DNA of 64,000 bases from Ignavibacteriaceae bacterium (GCA_023229425.1 JALNZG010000005.1:124001-188000); one strand, 5' to 3'. Counted from the stretch's first letter, positions 15,923 to 24,699 are shown. Numbers and translations are program-made. The notes: generated from the letters alone by a model not told the origin.

Positions 15923-16750
15923 ATGATTCAAAACTTTGTTCATTTTACCACAAAAAGAAATAAGCTTAATATTACCGCTTTTGGTGTTGAAAATCTTTCA
16001 AAAGCTCCATGCCTAATTTTTGTACATGGGTTTAAGGGATTTAAGGATTGGGGCTTCGGACCCTATATTGGTGAATATTTTGCAGAAAAAGGATTTTTTG
16101 CTCTTTCTCTTAATTTTTCGCATAACGGAGTTGGTGATTCATTAACCGAATTCACCGAGCTTGATAAATTTGCTGAAAATACTTTTTCGTTAGAAGTTGA
16201 AGAATTAACCGAAATTATCAACCTTTACCAGTCAAACTTTTTTGGCAAAACGGAAAACAAGAATATATTTTTACTCGGACACAGCCGCGGCGCTGCGATT
16301 TCTCTTTTAACCGCGTCGCAAAAAAATGAAGTTTCTGCAATCGCAGTTTGGTCAAGCGTTTCAACTTTTGACCGCTATTCCGAAAGACAAAAAGAACAAT
16401 GGCGGAAAAATGGTTTTTTTGATGTTTTTAATACACGGACTAAACAAGAAATGCGATTAAATGTTTCTTTACTCGAAGATTTAGAAAAGCACAAAAATAC
16501 TTCGCTGAATATTGAAAATGCGGTTCGTATATTGAATAGACCTTTGTTTATAGCTCATGGCGATCAGGATTTGGCTGTCCCAATAAAAGAAGCAGAACAG
16601 ATTTATGACTGGTCAAATAAGAGAATCACCGAGTTTTATAAGATTATTGGCACCGGACATACTTTCAATTGCAAACATCCGTTTGAAGGAAGCAACGAAA
16701 AATTTGAACTACTTTTAGAGAAGACATTTAATTTTTTTACTAATTGCTAA
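15923..16750 (+). CDS. Alpha/beta hydrolase (serine hydrolase, dienelactone hydrolase-like)
   Basis: Alpha/beta-hydrolase fold with oxyanion loop LIFVHGFKGFKDWGF, nucleophile elbow LLGHSRGAA (Ser in GHSRG), a late acid candidate in FIAHGDQDLAVP and the His in GTGHTFNCKHP. No signal peptide, so cytoplasmic. The substrate is not evident; esters, peptides or small thioesters are all possible in this fold. ATG 15923 overlaps a GTG at 15920; either could be used, with no strong ribosome site. It stands between the lipoprotein gene and the four-helix-bundle element without clear operon partners. Confidence 0.85.
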   Translation: MIQNFVHFTTKRNKLNITAFGVENLSKAPCLIFVHGFKGFKDWGFGPYIGEYFAEKGFFALSLNFSHNGVGDSLTEFTELDKFAENTFSLEVEELTEIINLYQSNFFGKTENKNIFLLGHSRGAAISLLTASQKNEVSAIAVWSSVSTFDRYSERQKEQWRKNGFFDVFNTRTKQEMRLNVSLLEDLEKHKNTSLNIENAVRILNRPLFIAHGDQDLAVPIKEAEQIYDWSNKRITEFYKIIGTGHTFNCKHPFEGSNEKFELLLEKTFNFFTNC

Positions 16751-16776
16751 GAGAATTAGAGATTTCGTTAAGACAT

Positions 16777-16801
16777 AATATCGAATAATGAACAAGGAAT
16801 A
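16777..16801. repeat. Left arm of 25-bp inverted repeat bracketing the four-helix-bundle gene
   Basis: AATATCGAATA-AT-GAACAAGGAATA at 16777-16801. Its reverse complement is found at 17245-17269 with 23 of 25 identical bases. Similar TCGAA words continue for a few bases past it on both sides. No target-site duplication is obvious next to the arms. Confidence 0.8.
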
Positions 16802-16821
16802 TCGAATTATGAAGTTAAAGT

Positions 16822-17214
16822 ATGAACGAAAATAAAAATAAAAACTTTAATCTTGAAGAAAGGTTAATTGATTTTGCGGTATTAATAATTGAAGTAACAG
16901 AAAATCTTAATACTTCAAGAGCAGGCAATCATATTGCTGGGCAATTGGTAAGATCCGGAACTGCTCCAGCGCTGCTATACGGTGAGGCATCCCGATTTAT
17001 CGGGACAGAATCAAGAAATGATTTCATTCATAAACTCAAAATTCTTTTAAAAGAATTAAGAGAAACTTTTATTGCTCTGAAAATTATTAAAAAAGTAACT
17101 TTAACAAATAAATTGGATTTAATAGATAAAGGAATGATTGAGTGCAATGAACTTGTTTCGATATTTGTAAAAAGCATTGAAACAGCAAGAAAGAATAATG
17201 AGAAGAAAAAATAA
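16822..17214 (+). CDS. Four-helix-bundle protein (23S rRNA intervening-sequence / S23 type)
   Basis: A 130-residue helical protein with the typical pattern of this family: LEERLIDFAVLIIEVTENL, then a middle helix with AGNHIAGQLVRSGTAPALLYGEAS, then SRNDFIHKLKILLKELRET. Family members were first seen inside 23S rRNA intervening sequences and also occur alone in intergenic DNA; their function is not known. Here the gene sits between a hydrolase and bioY and is bracketed by a near-perfect 25-bp inverted repeat (16777-16801 and 17245-17269). That suggests a 493-bp unit that moved as a whole. Start ATG 16822 is preceded by GAAGTTAAAGT. A Lys/Asn-rich tail ends the protein. Confidence 0.85.
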   Translation: MNENKNKNFNLEERLIDFAVLIIEVTENLNTSRAGNHIAGQLVRSGTAPALLYGEASRFIGTESRNDFIHKLKILLKELRETFIALKIIKKVTLTNKLDLIDKGMIECNELVSIFVKSIETARKNNEKKK

Positions 17215-17244
17215 TTTTCTCCCATTTTTTCGTTCGACATTAGT

Positions 17245-17269
17245 TATTCCTTGTTCGATATTCGATATT
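17245..17269. repeat. Right arm of 25-bp inverted repeat bracketing the four-helix-bundle gene
   Basis: The plus strand reads TATTCCTTGTTCGATATTCG and on to ATATT; its reverse complement matches 16777-16801 in 23 of 25 positions. It lies 30 bases after the stop of the gene. A T-run follows at 17268-17275, so transcribed RNA could form a long stem and terminate here. Confidence 0.8.
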
Positions 17270-17299
17270 TTTTTTAACCATTAATATATTGAGGAACTC

Positions 17300-17878
17300 A
17301 TGCAAATTAAATATAACGGAAAGACAAAAGCTCTTTCACTACCATGGACAAAAATATTCGCCTCAGAATATTTCGGAATTTTTTCATTTGCATTTTTAAC
17401 TGCAATTGCGGCACAGATAACTATTCCGATTAAACCGGTCCCATTCACATTACAGACAATGACTGTTGTCTTAGCAGGAGCTACTCTTGGAGCAAAAAGA
17501 GGTGCATATAGTCAATTACTTTACTTAGCTGCCGGGGCGATAGGACTTCCGGTTTTTGCAGTACTTCCCGAAAGTGGTTACGGAATTGCACGTTTTTTCA
17601 GTACAACCGGTGGATTTTTACTGGCATTTCCATTGGCTGCATTTGCAACAGGAGCGCTTGTTCAAAAATATAAAAGTTACTTTGCGGTTGTTGCTTCAAT
17701 GTTTATCGGTGAAGTAATTATCATCATTTCAGGTACAATTTTTCTGAATTCATTCTTTGTTCACAATTTTTCTGAATCAATAAAAGTTGCAGCGGGAATT
17801 TTTTCTATCTGGACATCTGTAAAGGTTTTCACTGCGGCAGCAATTTATTTTGGTCTAAAAAAAACTAAAGTTGATTAA
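17300..17878 (+). CDS. bioY: BioY biotin transporter (ECF substrate-binding component)
   Basis: A six-helix membrane protein of 192 residues, the normal BioY length. The family signature is clear: TAIAAQITIPIKPVPFTLQTM, then VLAGATLGAKRGAYSQLLYLAAGAIGLPVF, then STTGGFLLAFPLAAF. BioY binds biotin in the inner membrane and imports it with an ECF energising module; no EcfA or EcfT gene is visible nearby, so it may rely on a shared module or act alone. A TTGAGGAA site lies 8 bases before ATG 17300. The next gene starts 6 bases after its stop. Confidence 0.95.
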   Translation: MQIKYNGKTKALSLPWTKIFASEYFGIFSFAFLTAIAAQITIPIKPVPFTLQTMTVVLAGATLGAKRGAYSQLLYLAAGAIGLPVFAVLPESGYGIARFFSTTGGFLLAFPLAAFATGALVQKYKSYFAVVASMFIGEVIIIISGTIFLNSFFVHNFSESIKVAAGIFSIWTSVKVFTAAAIYFGLKKTKVD

Positions 17879-17884
17879 TTTCTA

Positions 17885-19879
17885 ATGGGTCTTAAGAATT
17901 TAGTTTTCATACTATTCTTTTTTGCGTCAATCGGTTTTTTTGTGTTCAGCACAAAAAGATTGATCTCTTTTCTGTTGCTTGGACAAAAAGAAAACCGTTG
18001 TGACAGAATTGGTGAACGGCTCAAAAAGGTTTTCACCATAGCAATTGCGCAGACAAAAATTATGCGCGAACCGGCGGGGATTTTTCATCTTTTAATATTT
18101 TGGGGTTTTTTGCTATTTATTTTCGCAGTTATTGAATCTATTCTCCAAGGATTTTATTCACCTATAAGTTTTTCTTCCCTTGGAGTGTTTTATACGTTGC
18201 TAACTTTTACACAAGATGTTTTTGGGATGTTAGTAATTTGGTCTGTACTTATTTCGTTATATAGAAGATTTATTTTACGTGTTCCGAGATTAATAGTTGA
18301 CAAACACGGAATGCGTGACGCAGCCTTTATTCTCACGCTTATTCTGTTTGTCGTACTTTCAATGTTCGGGCAGAATATTGCGCATGTCGCAAAAAATAAT
18401 TTTGTCCTTGAAAATTTTGAGGTTCGTCCATTTTCGCTCGTGATGGCAAAAATGTTTTATTCGTTAGACCCGACCTCAGCTGATATGTACTATGAATTGT
18501 TTTGGTGGATCCACATCATATTTGTGTTTGGATTCTTGAATTATCTTCCTTACTCAAAACATTTGCATGTGCTTACTTCAATCCCAAATGTTTTTTTTGC
18601 TAAGCTTGATGATCAAAAAGGATTAAAAAAGATAAATCTTGAAGACGAAACGTTAGAATACTATGGTGCAGATGATTTTCAAAAGTTTTCATGGAAACAA
18701 ATATTAGATGGCTTCACTTGTACCGAATGTGGAAGATGTACTTCAGTTTGTCCTGCAGCCAACAGTGGCAAAAGTTTATCACCGAGAAAAATAATTACCG
18801 ATATCCGAAAAAGAACTTTTGATTTAGCTCCCTTAATGATCGCAGGTATAACCAATGGTGAAGTATTTGATAAAACGTTAGTTCATCACTATATTTCAGA
18901 TAAAGAACTATGGCAATGTACAACCTGCGGCGCTTGTGTGCAGGAATGTCCGGTAATGATTGAACATGTCGATTCAATAATTGATATGCGGAGGCATCTT
19001 GTTTTAACTGAATCTGAATTCCCGGTTGAGTTGAATAATGTTTTCAAAAGTTTAGAATCAAACGGAACGCCATGGGTTTTTAATCAGGCTGATAGAGCCT
19101 TGTGGGCAAATGGATTAAATGTAAAATCGATGGCAGAAGACCCAAATGGAGAAATATTATTCTGGGTCGGTTGTGCCGGTTCTTATGATGCCCGTTACAA
19201 AAAAGTTTCTGTTGCTTTCGCTCAAATTATGCAGAAAGCGGGAGTTAATTTTAGAATTCTCGGTACTGAAGAAAAATGTAACGGCGATACTGCACGACGA
19301 TTGGGAAATGAATATCTTGCACAACAACTTGTACAAGAAAATGTTGAAACCTTAAACGGATATGGCGTTAAGAAAATTGTAACCGCCTGTCCACATTGTT
19401 TTAATTCACTTAAAAATGAGTTCAAACAATTTGGCGGTAATTATGAAGTGATTCATCATACTGAAATGATCTCGGAATTTCTTTCATCCGGTAAAATTCA
19501 ATTAAAAGATGAACCGGCAAAAACAAGAAAAGTGACATATCACGATTCATGTTATCTTGGAAGATATAATGACATTTATGAAGAGCCACGAAAGTCTTTG
19601 ACCAAGATAAATGGAGTTAAACTTGTAGAAATGGGACGGAATAAAAGTCGTGGATTTTGTTGCGGCGCAGGAGGAGGAAGAATGTTCTTGGAGGATGTTG
19701 AAGGGGCAAGGATCAATGAAGAAAGAACTAAAGAAGCCATCGGTACCGGTGCAGAAACAATCGCTTCGGCGTGTCCATTCTGCATGACAATGATGACAGA
19801 TGGAGTGAAAGCTTTTGATAAAACTGAAGATGTTCAAGTAAAAGATATCGCAGAAATTGTTCTGGAAAATTCAAAATAA
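17885..19879 (+). CDS. Membrane-bound (Fe-S) oxidoreductase with CCG (heterodisulfide-reductase-type) domains
   Basis: Residues 1-230 hold about six membrane helices (NarI/cytochrome-b-like, with conserved His such as HIIFVF). Two 4Fe-4S binding motifs follow: CTECGRCTSVCP from Cys279 and CTTCGACVQECP from Cys345. The C-terminal half contains two CCG domains (GCAG...EKCNGD plus TACPHCFNS; then DSCYLGRYNDIYEEPRK, GFCCGAGGG and SACPFCMTMM). Such proteins move electrons between the membrane and a soluble partner (for example ETF or a heterodisulfide-type enzyme); the partner is not in the window. It starts 6 bases after bioY, perhaps only by proximity. Confidence 0.9.
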   Translation: MGLKNLVFILFFFASIGFFVFSTKRLISFLLLGQKENRCDRIGERLKKVFTIAIAQTKIMREPAGIFHLLIFWGFLLFIFAVIESILQGFYSPISFSSLGVFYTLLTFTQDVFGMLVIWSVLISLYRRFILRVPRLIVDKHGMRDAAFILTLILFVVLSMFGQNIAHVAKNNFVLENFEVRPFSLVMAKMFYSLDPTSADMYYELFWWIHIIFVFGFLNYLPYSKHLHVLTSIPNVFFAKLDDQKGLKKINLEDETLEYYGADDFQKFSWKQILDGFTCTECGRCTSVCPAANSGKSLSPRKIITDIRKRTFDLAPLMIAGITNGEVFDKTLVHHYISDKELWQCTTCGACVQECPVMIEHVDSIIDMRRHLVLTESEFPVELNNVFKSLESNGTPWVFNQADRALWANGLNVKSMAEDPNGEILFWVGCAGSYDARYKKVSVAFAQIMQKAGVNFRILGTEEKCNGDTARRLGNEYLAQQLVQENVETLNGYGVKKIVTACPHCFNSLKNEFKQFGGNYEVIHHTEMISEFLSSGKIQLKDEPAKTRKVTYHDSCYLGRYNDIYEEPRKSLTKINGVKLVEMGRNKSRGFCCGAGGGRMFLEDVEGARINEERTKEAIGTGAETIASACPFCMTMMTDGVKAFDKTEDVQVKDIAEIVLENSK

Positions 19880-19909
19880 ACAATCAATAAAAAACAAAAG
19901 GAGAAACAC

Positions 19910-20101
19910 ATGGAAAATTTCCAAAAATTGGTTCAAGCAGTTCAAGCATTGGAAGTAGATTTTCAAAAATTCTACGACAAAGGACAATCAGCAGCCGGAA
20001 CCCGCTTGCGTAAAGGATTAAGCGAATTAAAAAAACTTTCGCAAGAAGTTAGAAATGAAATTCAAAAAGTTAAAGAAGAACGCAAAGCTCCTAAAGCTTA
20101 A
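19910..20101 (+). CDS. Histone H1-like small basic protein (Hc1 type)
   Basis: A 63-residue helical, lysine-rich protein: MENFQKLVQAVQALEVDFQK, KGQSAAGTRLRKGLSELKKL, EVRNEIQKVKEERKAPKA. It matches in length and pattern the small histone H1-like/Hc1 proteins common in Bacteroidota and Chlorobiota, which coat DNA in an architectural role. The ribosome site AAAGGAGAAACAC before ATG 19910 is strong and a clear terminator (20124-20166) follows, as expected for an abundant product. Confidence 0.9.
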   Translation: MENFQKLVQAVQALEVDFQKFYDKGQSAAGTRLRKGLSELKKLSQEVRNEIQKVKEERKAPKA

Positions 20102-20123
20102 CGAAGATCATTTCATTTTATTC

Positions 20124-20166
20124 AAAGGCTGGTTCGGAGAAATCTTTGAGCCAGCCTTGTTTTTTA
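20124..20166 (+). terminator. Rho-independent terminator after the H1-like gene
   Basis: AAGGCTGG (20125-20132) pairs with CCAGCCTT (20151-20158) and is followed by G and six T. It ends the transcript of the Fe-S protein and H1-like genes. Confidence 0.85.
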
Positions 20167-20206
20167 TCTGTTAGAATGGACAATACTTGTTAAAACTATT
20201 TTCACT

Positions 20207-21376
20207 ATGAAGTACAATCGAAACATCATTATGTTTTTCCCGGTTTCATTATTTGTGTTTTTTAATTTTTCAAATCAATACGAAGGAAAGCCGACACAAT
20301 CAAAGTCTCTGGAAAGTTCTTCAATTACTATTTCGGTTGTTGGGGATTTGATGTGTCATTCACCGCAATTTGAATATGCAAAAGTCGCCGCCGATAGCTT
20401 TGATTTTACGCCTACCTTCAATGAGATAAGTAAATATTTTGATTCATCCGATTTTGTTTTCGGCAATCTAGAAACCGTAACTGCGGGAAAAGAAAAAAAC
20501 TATTCCGGTTATCCTTTTTTCAACTCACCGGATGATTACGTTACTTCGTTAAAGAAAGCCGGATTTAATTTTCTCTTTACTCCTAACAATCATTGTTTAG
20601 ATCGTAGTGAAATAGGAGTTCTGCGAACGTTAGAGAACTTAAAAAATAATGAGATAAATTCCACAGGAACTTTTTCTTCTCAAAAAGAAAGAGATTCGAT
20701 TAACGTAATTTCTGCAAAAGGAATTCGTTTTGCAGTAGTTTCTTACACTTACGGAATGAATGGGAATTACCTTCCGAAAGGGAAGAGCTATTTAGTAAAT
20801 AGGATCTCCGATTCACTTGTTGTTCGAGATATCCAAAAAGCAAAATCGTATGATGTAGATTTTGTTTTAGTCTATTTTCATTTTGGTGAAGAACATCAGC
20901 GCGAACCGAACCGTTATCAGAAAAAGGTTGTACAAACCGCTATTGATGCCGGCGCTAATATTATTCTTGCAAGTCATCCGCATGTTTTACAGCCGGTTGA
21001 GTTTTTCAAACCTGCCCCGCTTTATGCAGGGTCGAAAGAAAAGTTGGATTCGGGTTTTGTTGCTTATTCACTTGGTAATTTCTTTTCAAATCAACGGTGG
21101 CGTTATTCTGATGCTGGGGTTATTCTTCAATTTAAAATTACAAAAAATATTCTTTCAAATGATTTGCATTTAGAAAAAGTTTCTTTCACTCCAACATGGG
21201 TATATAAGGGAAAGATTGCTGGTAAAAAGCAGTTTGTAATTCTTCCATCCTCTAAGTCTAAAAATGAATATCCCTTTTTATCAAATCAAGATTATCTGAA
21301 AATGAATCAATCATTTAAAGATTCAAGACGGATTCTACTAAAATATTCCTCATCCCTCTATCTAAACGAATATTAG
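20207..21376 (+). CDS. CapA family protein (poly-gamma-glutamate-synthesis-like metallophosphatase fold)
   Basis: The CapA/PgsA pattern is intact: ISVVGDLMCHSP near residue 45, FDFTPTFNEIS and DFVFGNLETV, FNFLFTPNNHCLDR (the Asn-His metal motif), DFVLVYFHFGEEHQ, ILASHPHVLQPVEFF and VAYSLGNFFSNQ. The N-terminal hydrophobic stretch (IIMFFPVSLFVFFNF) is a signal peptide or anchor, so the domain faces the periplasm. At 389 residues the length is typical. It stands alone, without capB/capC, so a capsule role cannot be claimed; cell-envelope work is the safer inference. The start is ATG 20207 with no clear ribosome site. Confidence 0.9.
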   Translation: MKYNRNIIMFFPVSLFVFFNFSNQYEGKPTQSKSLESSSITISVVGDLMCHSPQFEYAKVAADSFDFTPTFNEISKYFDSSDFVFGNLETVTAGKEKNYSGYPFFNSPDDYVTSLKKAGFNFLFTPNNHCLDRSEIGVLRTLENLKNNEINSTGTFSSQKERDSINVISAKGIRFAVVSYTYGMNGNYLPKGKSYLVNRISDSLVVRDIQKAKSYDVDFVLVYFHFGEEHQREPNRYQKKVVQTAIDAGANIILASHPHVLQPVEFFKPAPLYAGSKEKLDSGFVAYSLGNFFSNQRWRYSDAGVILQFKITKNILSNDLHLEKVSFTPTWVYKGKIAGKKQFVILPSSKSKNEYPFLSNQDYLKMNQSFKDSRRILLKYSSSLYLNEY

Positions 21377-21444
21377 AGAAACAAATAACCATTTGAACCA
21401 ACAACGCGAATTGTTTGTTCCTAAAAGAAGAAATGTTTTCTTTG

Positions 21445-21453
21445 TATATTTGC
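21445..21453 (+). promoter_or_regulatory. Bacteroidetes-type -7 element upstream of icd
   Basis: TATATTTGC matches the TAnnTTTGY consensus exactly and lies 32 bases before the TTG start of the isocitrate dehydrogenase gene. No TTTG -33 box is found at a suitable distance, so this is a candidate only. Confidence 0.45.
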
Positions 21454-21484
21454 ACTCGAAAATGAAATTTAACGGAGATAAAGA

Positions 21485-22504
21485 TTGAGTTACAATATTA
21501 CTTTAATTCCCGGTGACGGTATTGGTCCGGAAATTACTGCTGCCGTATTAAAAATTATAAAACATACCGGCGTTGACATCAATTGGGAAATTATGTCCGC
21601 AGGCATGGAAGCCATGGATAAATACCGCGATCCGCTTCCGCAAGAAACCGTAGATTCTATTGCAAGAAATAAACTTGCTTTGAAAGGTCCTTTAACTACA
21701 CCGGTAGGAAAAGGATTTAGAAGCGTTAACGTTGCTTTACGTAAAGAATTTGATCTTTACATTAATCAGCGTCCCGCAAAGACTTTTAAAGGTGTAAAAT
21801 CACATTATGACAATGTTGACCTGCTCATCTTTCGTGAAAATACGGAAGAATTTTATTCCGGAATCGAACATTACATTGATAGCAGCCGCTCCGCCGCTGA
21901 AACCATCGGTATTATTACAAGAAGAGGCTGTGAGAGAATCTTAAAATATGCTTTTGAACAAACGCAACTTCTAGGCAGAAAAAAAATTACTGTTGTACAT
22001 AAAGCTAACATTATGAAATTTACCGGCGGTTTGTTTCTGGATATTTCCAAAGAAGTTGCCGTTAATTATCCTTTGATTAAATATGAAGATAAAATAGTAG
22101 ATAACATGGCAATGCAAATGGTGCTGAATCCAAATCAGTTTGATTCGATTGTAACCACAAATTTGTTTGGTGATATTCTGTCCGATTTGGCTTCAGGGTT
22201 AGTCGGCGGATTAGGTTTTGCCCCTGGTGCAAACATCGGACAGGGTGCTGCGATTTTTGAGGCTGTGCATGGTTCTGCTCCCGATATTGCCGGACAAAAT
22301 ATTGCTAATCCTTGCGCGTTAGTTTTAGGAGCGGTAATGATGTTGAATTATATCAAAGAACATAAAGCCGCTGATAAAATTGAAAAAGCCGTCTCTAAAG
22401 TAATTGAAGACGGACTGTTTGTAACGAAGGATATTAATCCCACCAATTATGTCGGTACAAAGGAGATGGGTGAAGCCATCATGAAAGAACTTGATAGACA
22501 ATGA
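21485..22504 (+). CDS. NAD-type isocitrate/isopropylmalate dehydrogenase family (likely isocitrate dehydrogenase)
   Basis: Beta-decarboxylating dehydrogenase family, 339 residues. Visible: ITLIPGDGIGPEITAAV, the substrate loop around GKGFRSVNVALRKEFDLYINQRPAKTF, IFRENTEEFYSGIEH, VTTNLFGDILSDLASGLVGG (metal-binding Asp residues) and EAVHGSAPDIAGQNIANP. The ENTE and NVALRKEFDLY motifs fit NAD-dependent isocitrate dehydrogenase, which makes 2-oxoglutarate and CO2 in the TCA cycle; homoisocitrate or isopropylmalate dehydrogenase is the alternative. TTG 21485 is used because AACGGAGAT lies 7 bases upstream. The MFS gene overlaps its stop by 4 bases. Confidence 0.85.
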   Translation: MSYNITLIPGDGIGPEITAAVLKIIKHTGVDINWEIMSAGMEAMDKYRDPLPQETVDSIARNKLALKGPLTTPVGKGFRSVNVALRKEFDLYINQRPAKTFKGVKSHYDNVDLLIFRENTEEFYSGIEHYIDSSRSAAETIGIITRRGCERILKYAFEQTQLLGRKKITVVHKANIMKFTGGLFLDISKEVAVNYPLIKYEDKIVDNMAMQMVLNPNQFDSIVTTNLFGDILSDLASGLVGGLGFAPGANIGQGAAIFEAVHGSAPDIAGQNIANPCALVLGAVMMLNYIKEHKAADKIEKAVSKVIEDGLFVTKDINPTNYVGTKEMGEAIMKELDRQ

Positions 22505-23697
22505 ACGAGAAAAGGTCTCCTTTATTTTTAATTTTTATAGTAGTATTTGTTGATTTGTTGGGATTCGGAATATTAATTCCTATCCTTCCAACTTTCGCTG
22601 TTAAATCATTACACACTTCGGAAAGCGCTATTGGAATTGTTCTTGCGGTCTATTCTTTAGTGCAATTTATTTTTAATCCAATCTTCGGAAGTTTATCCGA
22701 CAAGTATGGCAGAAGAAAAATTATTTTAATTACTCTATTACTTAATGCTGCCGGATATGTGATCTTTGCTTTTACTCATTCATTTTTAATGTTGTTACTT
22801 TCACGTGTTGTTGCCGGTGTAGGTGGCAGCAGTATTGGAGTTGCACAAGCATATATTGCTGATATTACAACTAAAGAAAACCGTTCAAAAGGAATGGGGT
22901 TAATAGGTGTAGCGTTTGGGCTTGGGTTTGTTTTCGGTCCTATTCTCGGAGGATTACTTTCTCATTTTGGGTACATGATCACCGGATTTGCCGCCGCCGG
23001 ATTTTCAATCATTGCCTTTTCGTTCAGCTTTTTTCTTTTACCTGAATCATTAACCGATGAAAAAAAGAAATTAGTTGTGAAAAGAAAGATATTCGATCTC
23101 GATTCTTTCAGAAACGTTTTATCTAATCCCTTGATCAGTGTTGTTATTCTTCTCTTTTTTGTTGTTACTTTTTCGGTTGCAAATATTTATGGTACGTTTG
23201 CACTTCTCGGTCACAGCGTTTACGGCTTCACCGATTTGCAAAACGGAATTGTCTTCGGTATTGTGGGTATTGTCGGCGCTGTTGTACAAGGGGGACTTAT
23301 CGGACGATTGGCAAAAAAATATTCTGATCAAGAACTTATTTCATTCGGAACATTTTTTCTTATGATTGGATTGGCTTTTCTTCCTTATGGAGTAAACATG
23401 ACAGGAGTTATCATCATAACCGCGGTAATGTCAATTGGAACGGGAGTCTTACAGCCTACGCTATTGAGTCTTGTTTCCAAAGTTGCTCCGGAAAACGAGC
23501 AGGGAATGGTGCTTGGAGTCAATCAATCTTTTTCTTCGTTTGCCAGAATGTTAGGTCCTTTATGGGGCGGGTTTGCTTATCAATATCTCGGTTATCAAAT
23601 TCCATTTTTAACGGGCGCTTTTTTTGTGTTGTTGGTTTTTCTTTTTAGTATATTTTATTTGCACAATCATCTCTCTCCGCTTGAGCAGAAAGTTTAG
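22501..23697 (+). CDS. MFS transporter (TetA/DHA1-like)
   Basis: A 398-residue protein with about 12 hydrophobic helices and the major facilitator signature: motif A-like FGSLSDKYGRRKIILIT between helices 2 and 3, and motif C-like GVAFGLGFVFGPILGGLL in helix 5. The DHA1/TetA branch exports drugs or metabolites in exchange for protons; the substrate is not visible. It starts at ATGA overlapping the isocitrate dehydrogenase stop, so translation is probably coupled. A role in tetracycline resistance is not supported by the sequence alone. Confidence 0.9.
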   Translation: MNEKRSPLFLIFIVVFVDLLGFGILIPILPTFAVKSLHTSESAIGIVLAVYSLVQFIFNPIFGSLSDKYGRRKIILITLLLNAAGYVIFAFTHSFLMLLLSRVVAGVGGSSIGVAQAYIADITTKENRSKGMGLIGVAFGLGFVFGPILGGLLSHFGYMITGFAAAGFSIIAFSFSFFLLPESLTDEKKKLVVKRKIFDLDSFRNVLSNPLISVVILLFFVVTFSVANIYGTFALLGHSVYGFTDLQNGIVFGIVGIVGAVVQGGLIGRLAKKYSDQELISFGTFFLMIGLAFLPYGVNMTGVIIITAVMSIGTGVLQPTLLSLVSKVAPENEQGMVLGVNQSFSSFARMLGPLWGGFAYQYLGYQIPFLTGAFFVLLVFLFSIFYLHNHLSPLEQKV

Positions 23698-23706
23698 TTT
23701 AGATCT

Positions 23707-24699
23707 ATGTTTACAGTTGGTAAAATGAATATTGAAAGAGGAATCTTTCTTGCACCGATGGAAGATATTTCAGATGTTTCGTTCCGTTTAGTTTGCAAAG
23801 AACTTGGTGCAGACGTGGTTTATACCGAATTTGCAAACGCTGAAGGCTTAGTTCGCCAATCTGAGAAGACTTATAAAAAACTCTCAATTATTGATGAAGA
23901 AAGACCGGTCGGAATTCAAATTTATGGATCAAACATTGATTCAATGGTTGGAGCCGCTAAGATTGCCGAAGAACAGCATCCTGATTTAATTGATATTAAT
24001 GCCGGATGTTGGATCAAAAATATTTGTAATAACGGCGCCGGCGCCGGTTTGTTGAAAGACCCGGCGTATCTCCAAAAATTAGTAAAAAATGTTGTTGACG
24101 GAGTTTCTCTTCCTGTAACGGTTAAAACTAGGATTGGCTGGGATGCTTTTTCATTGCACATTTTAGAAGTTGCAAAGAGACTGGAAGATGTTGGAGTAGC
24201 AGCATTAACCATCCATTGCCGCACCCGCTCGCAGGGTCATTCAGGTGATGCCGATTGGAGTTGGATCCCTAGAATAAAAGAAGTAGTAAAGATTCCGATA
24301 GTTTTAAACGGCGGCATAATGACTGCCGAAGATGTGTTAAGGGCTTTCACCGAGACCAATGCAGATGCAGTAATGATTGCGCGGGGTGCAATAGGTAATC
24401 CGTGGATATTTGAAGAAGCAAAAGATATTTTGAATAACGGAAAAAAACTTCATCCTTTGTCTCACGCTAAAAAAATTAAAACTTGTTTGCGGCATTTGGA
24501 ATTAGCAATGCAAGTTAAAGGGGAAGAAAGGGCTGTTATAGAACATAGAAAATTTTACACCGGCTATTTAAAAGGAATGAGGAATGCTCACGTAGTTAGG
24601 AATAGTCTAATGACAGTTTACGATTACCGGTCGGTAGAAGAAATATTACTCCATTTTCTGCAAAGCTTAGAAAAAGTTAGTTATGCAGCCGCAGTTTGA
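23707..24699 (+). CDS. dus: tRNA-dihydrouridine synthase (DusB-like)
   Basis: FMN-dependent TIM-barrel enzyme that reduces uridine in tRNA D-loops. Seen: LAPMEDISDVSFRLVCKELGA, ADVVYTEFANAEGLV, IQIYGSNIDSM, DINAGCWIKN, LTIHCRTRSQG, IPIVLNGGIMTAEDV and VMIARGAIGNPWIF. The catalytic Cys sits in GCWIKN; the usual motif is GCPxxK, so the Pro-to-Trp change is odd. About 330 residues is the normal length. It follows the MFS gene by 9 bases and its end overlaps the next gene by 17 bases, so it belongs to the run 21485-28286. Confidence 0.92.
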   Translation: MFTVGKMNIERGIFLAPMEDISDVSFRLVCKELGADVVYTEFANAEGLVRQSEKTYKKLSIIDEERPVGIQIYGSNIDSMVGAAKIAEEQHPDLIDINAGCWIKNICNNGAGAGLLKDPAYLQKLVKNVVDGVSLPVTVKTRIGWDAFSLHILEVAKRLEDVGVAALTIHCRTRSQGHSGDADWSWIPRIKEVVKIPIVLNGGIMTAEDVLRAFTETNADAVMIARGAIGNPWIFEEAKDILNNGKKLHPLSHAKKIKTCLRHLELAMQVKGEERAVIEHRKFYTGYLKGMRNAHVVRNSLMTVYDYRSVEEILLHFLQSLEKVSYAAAV

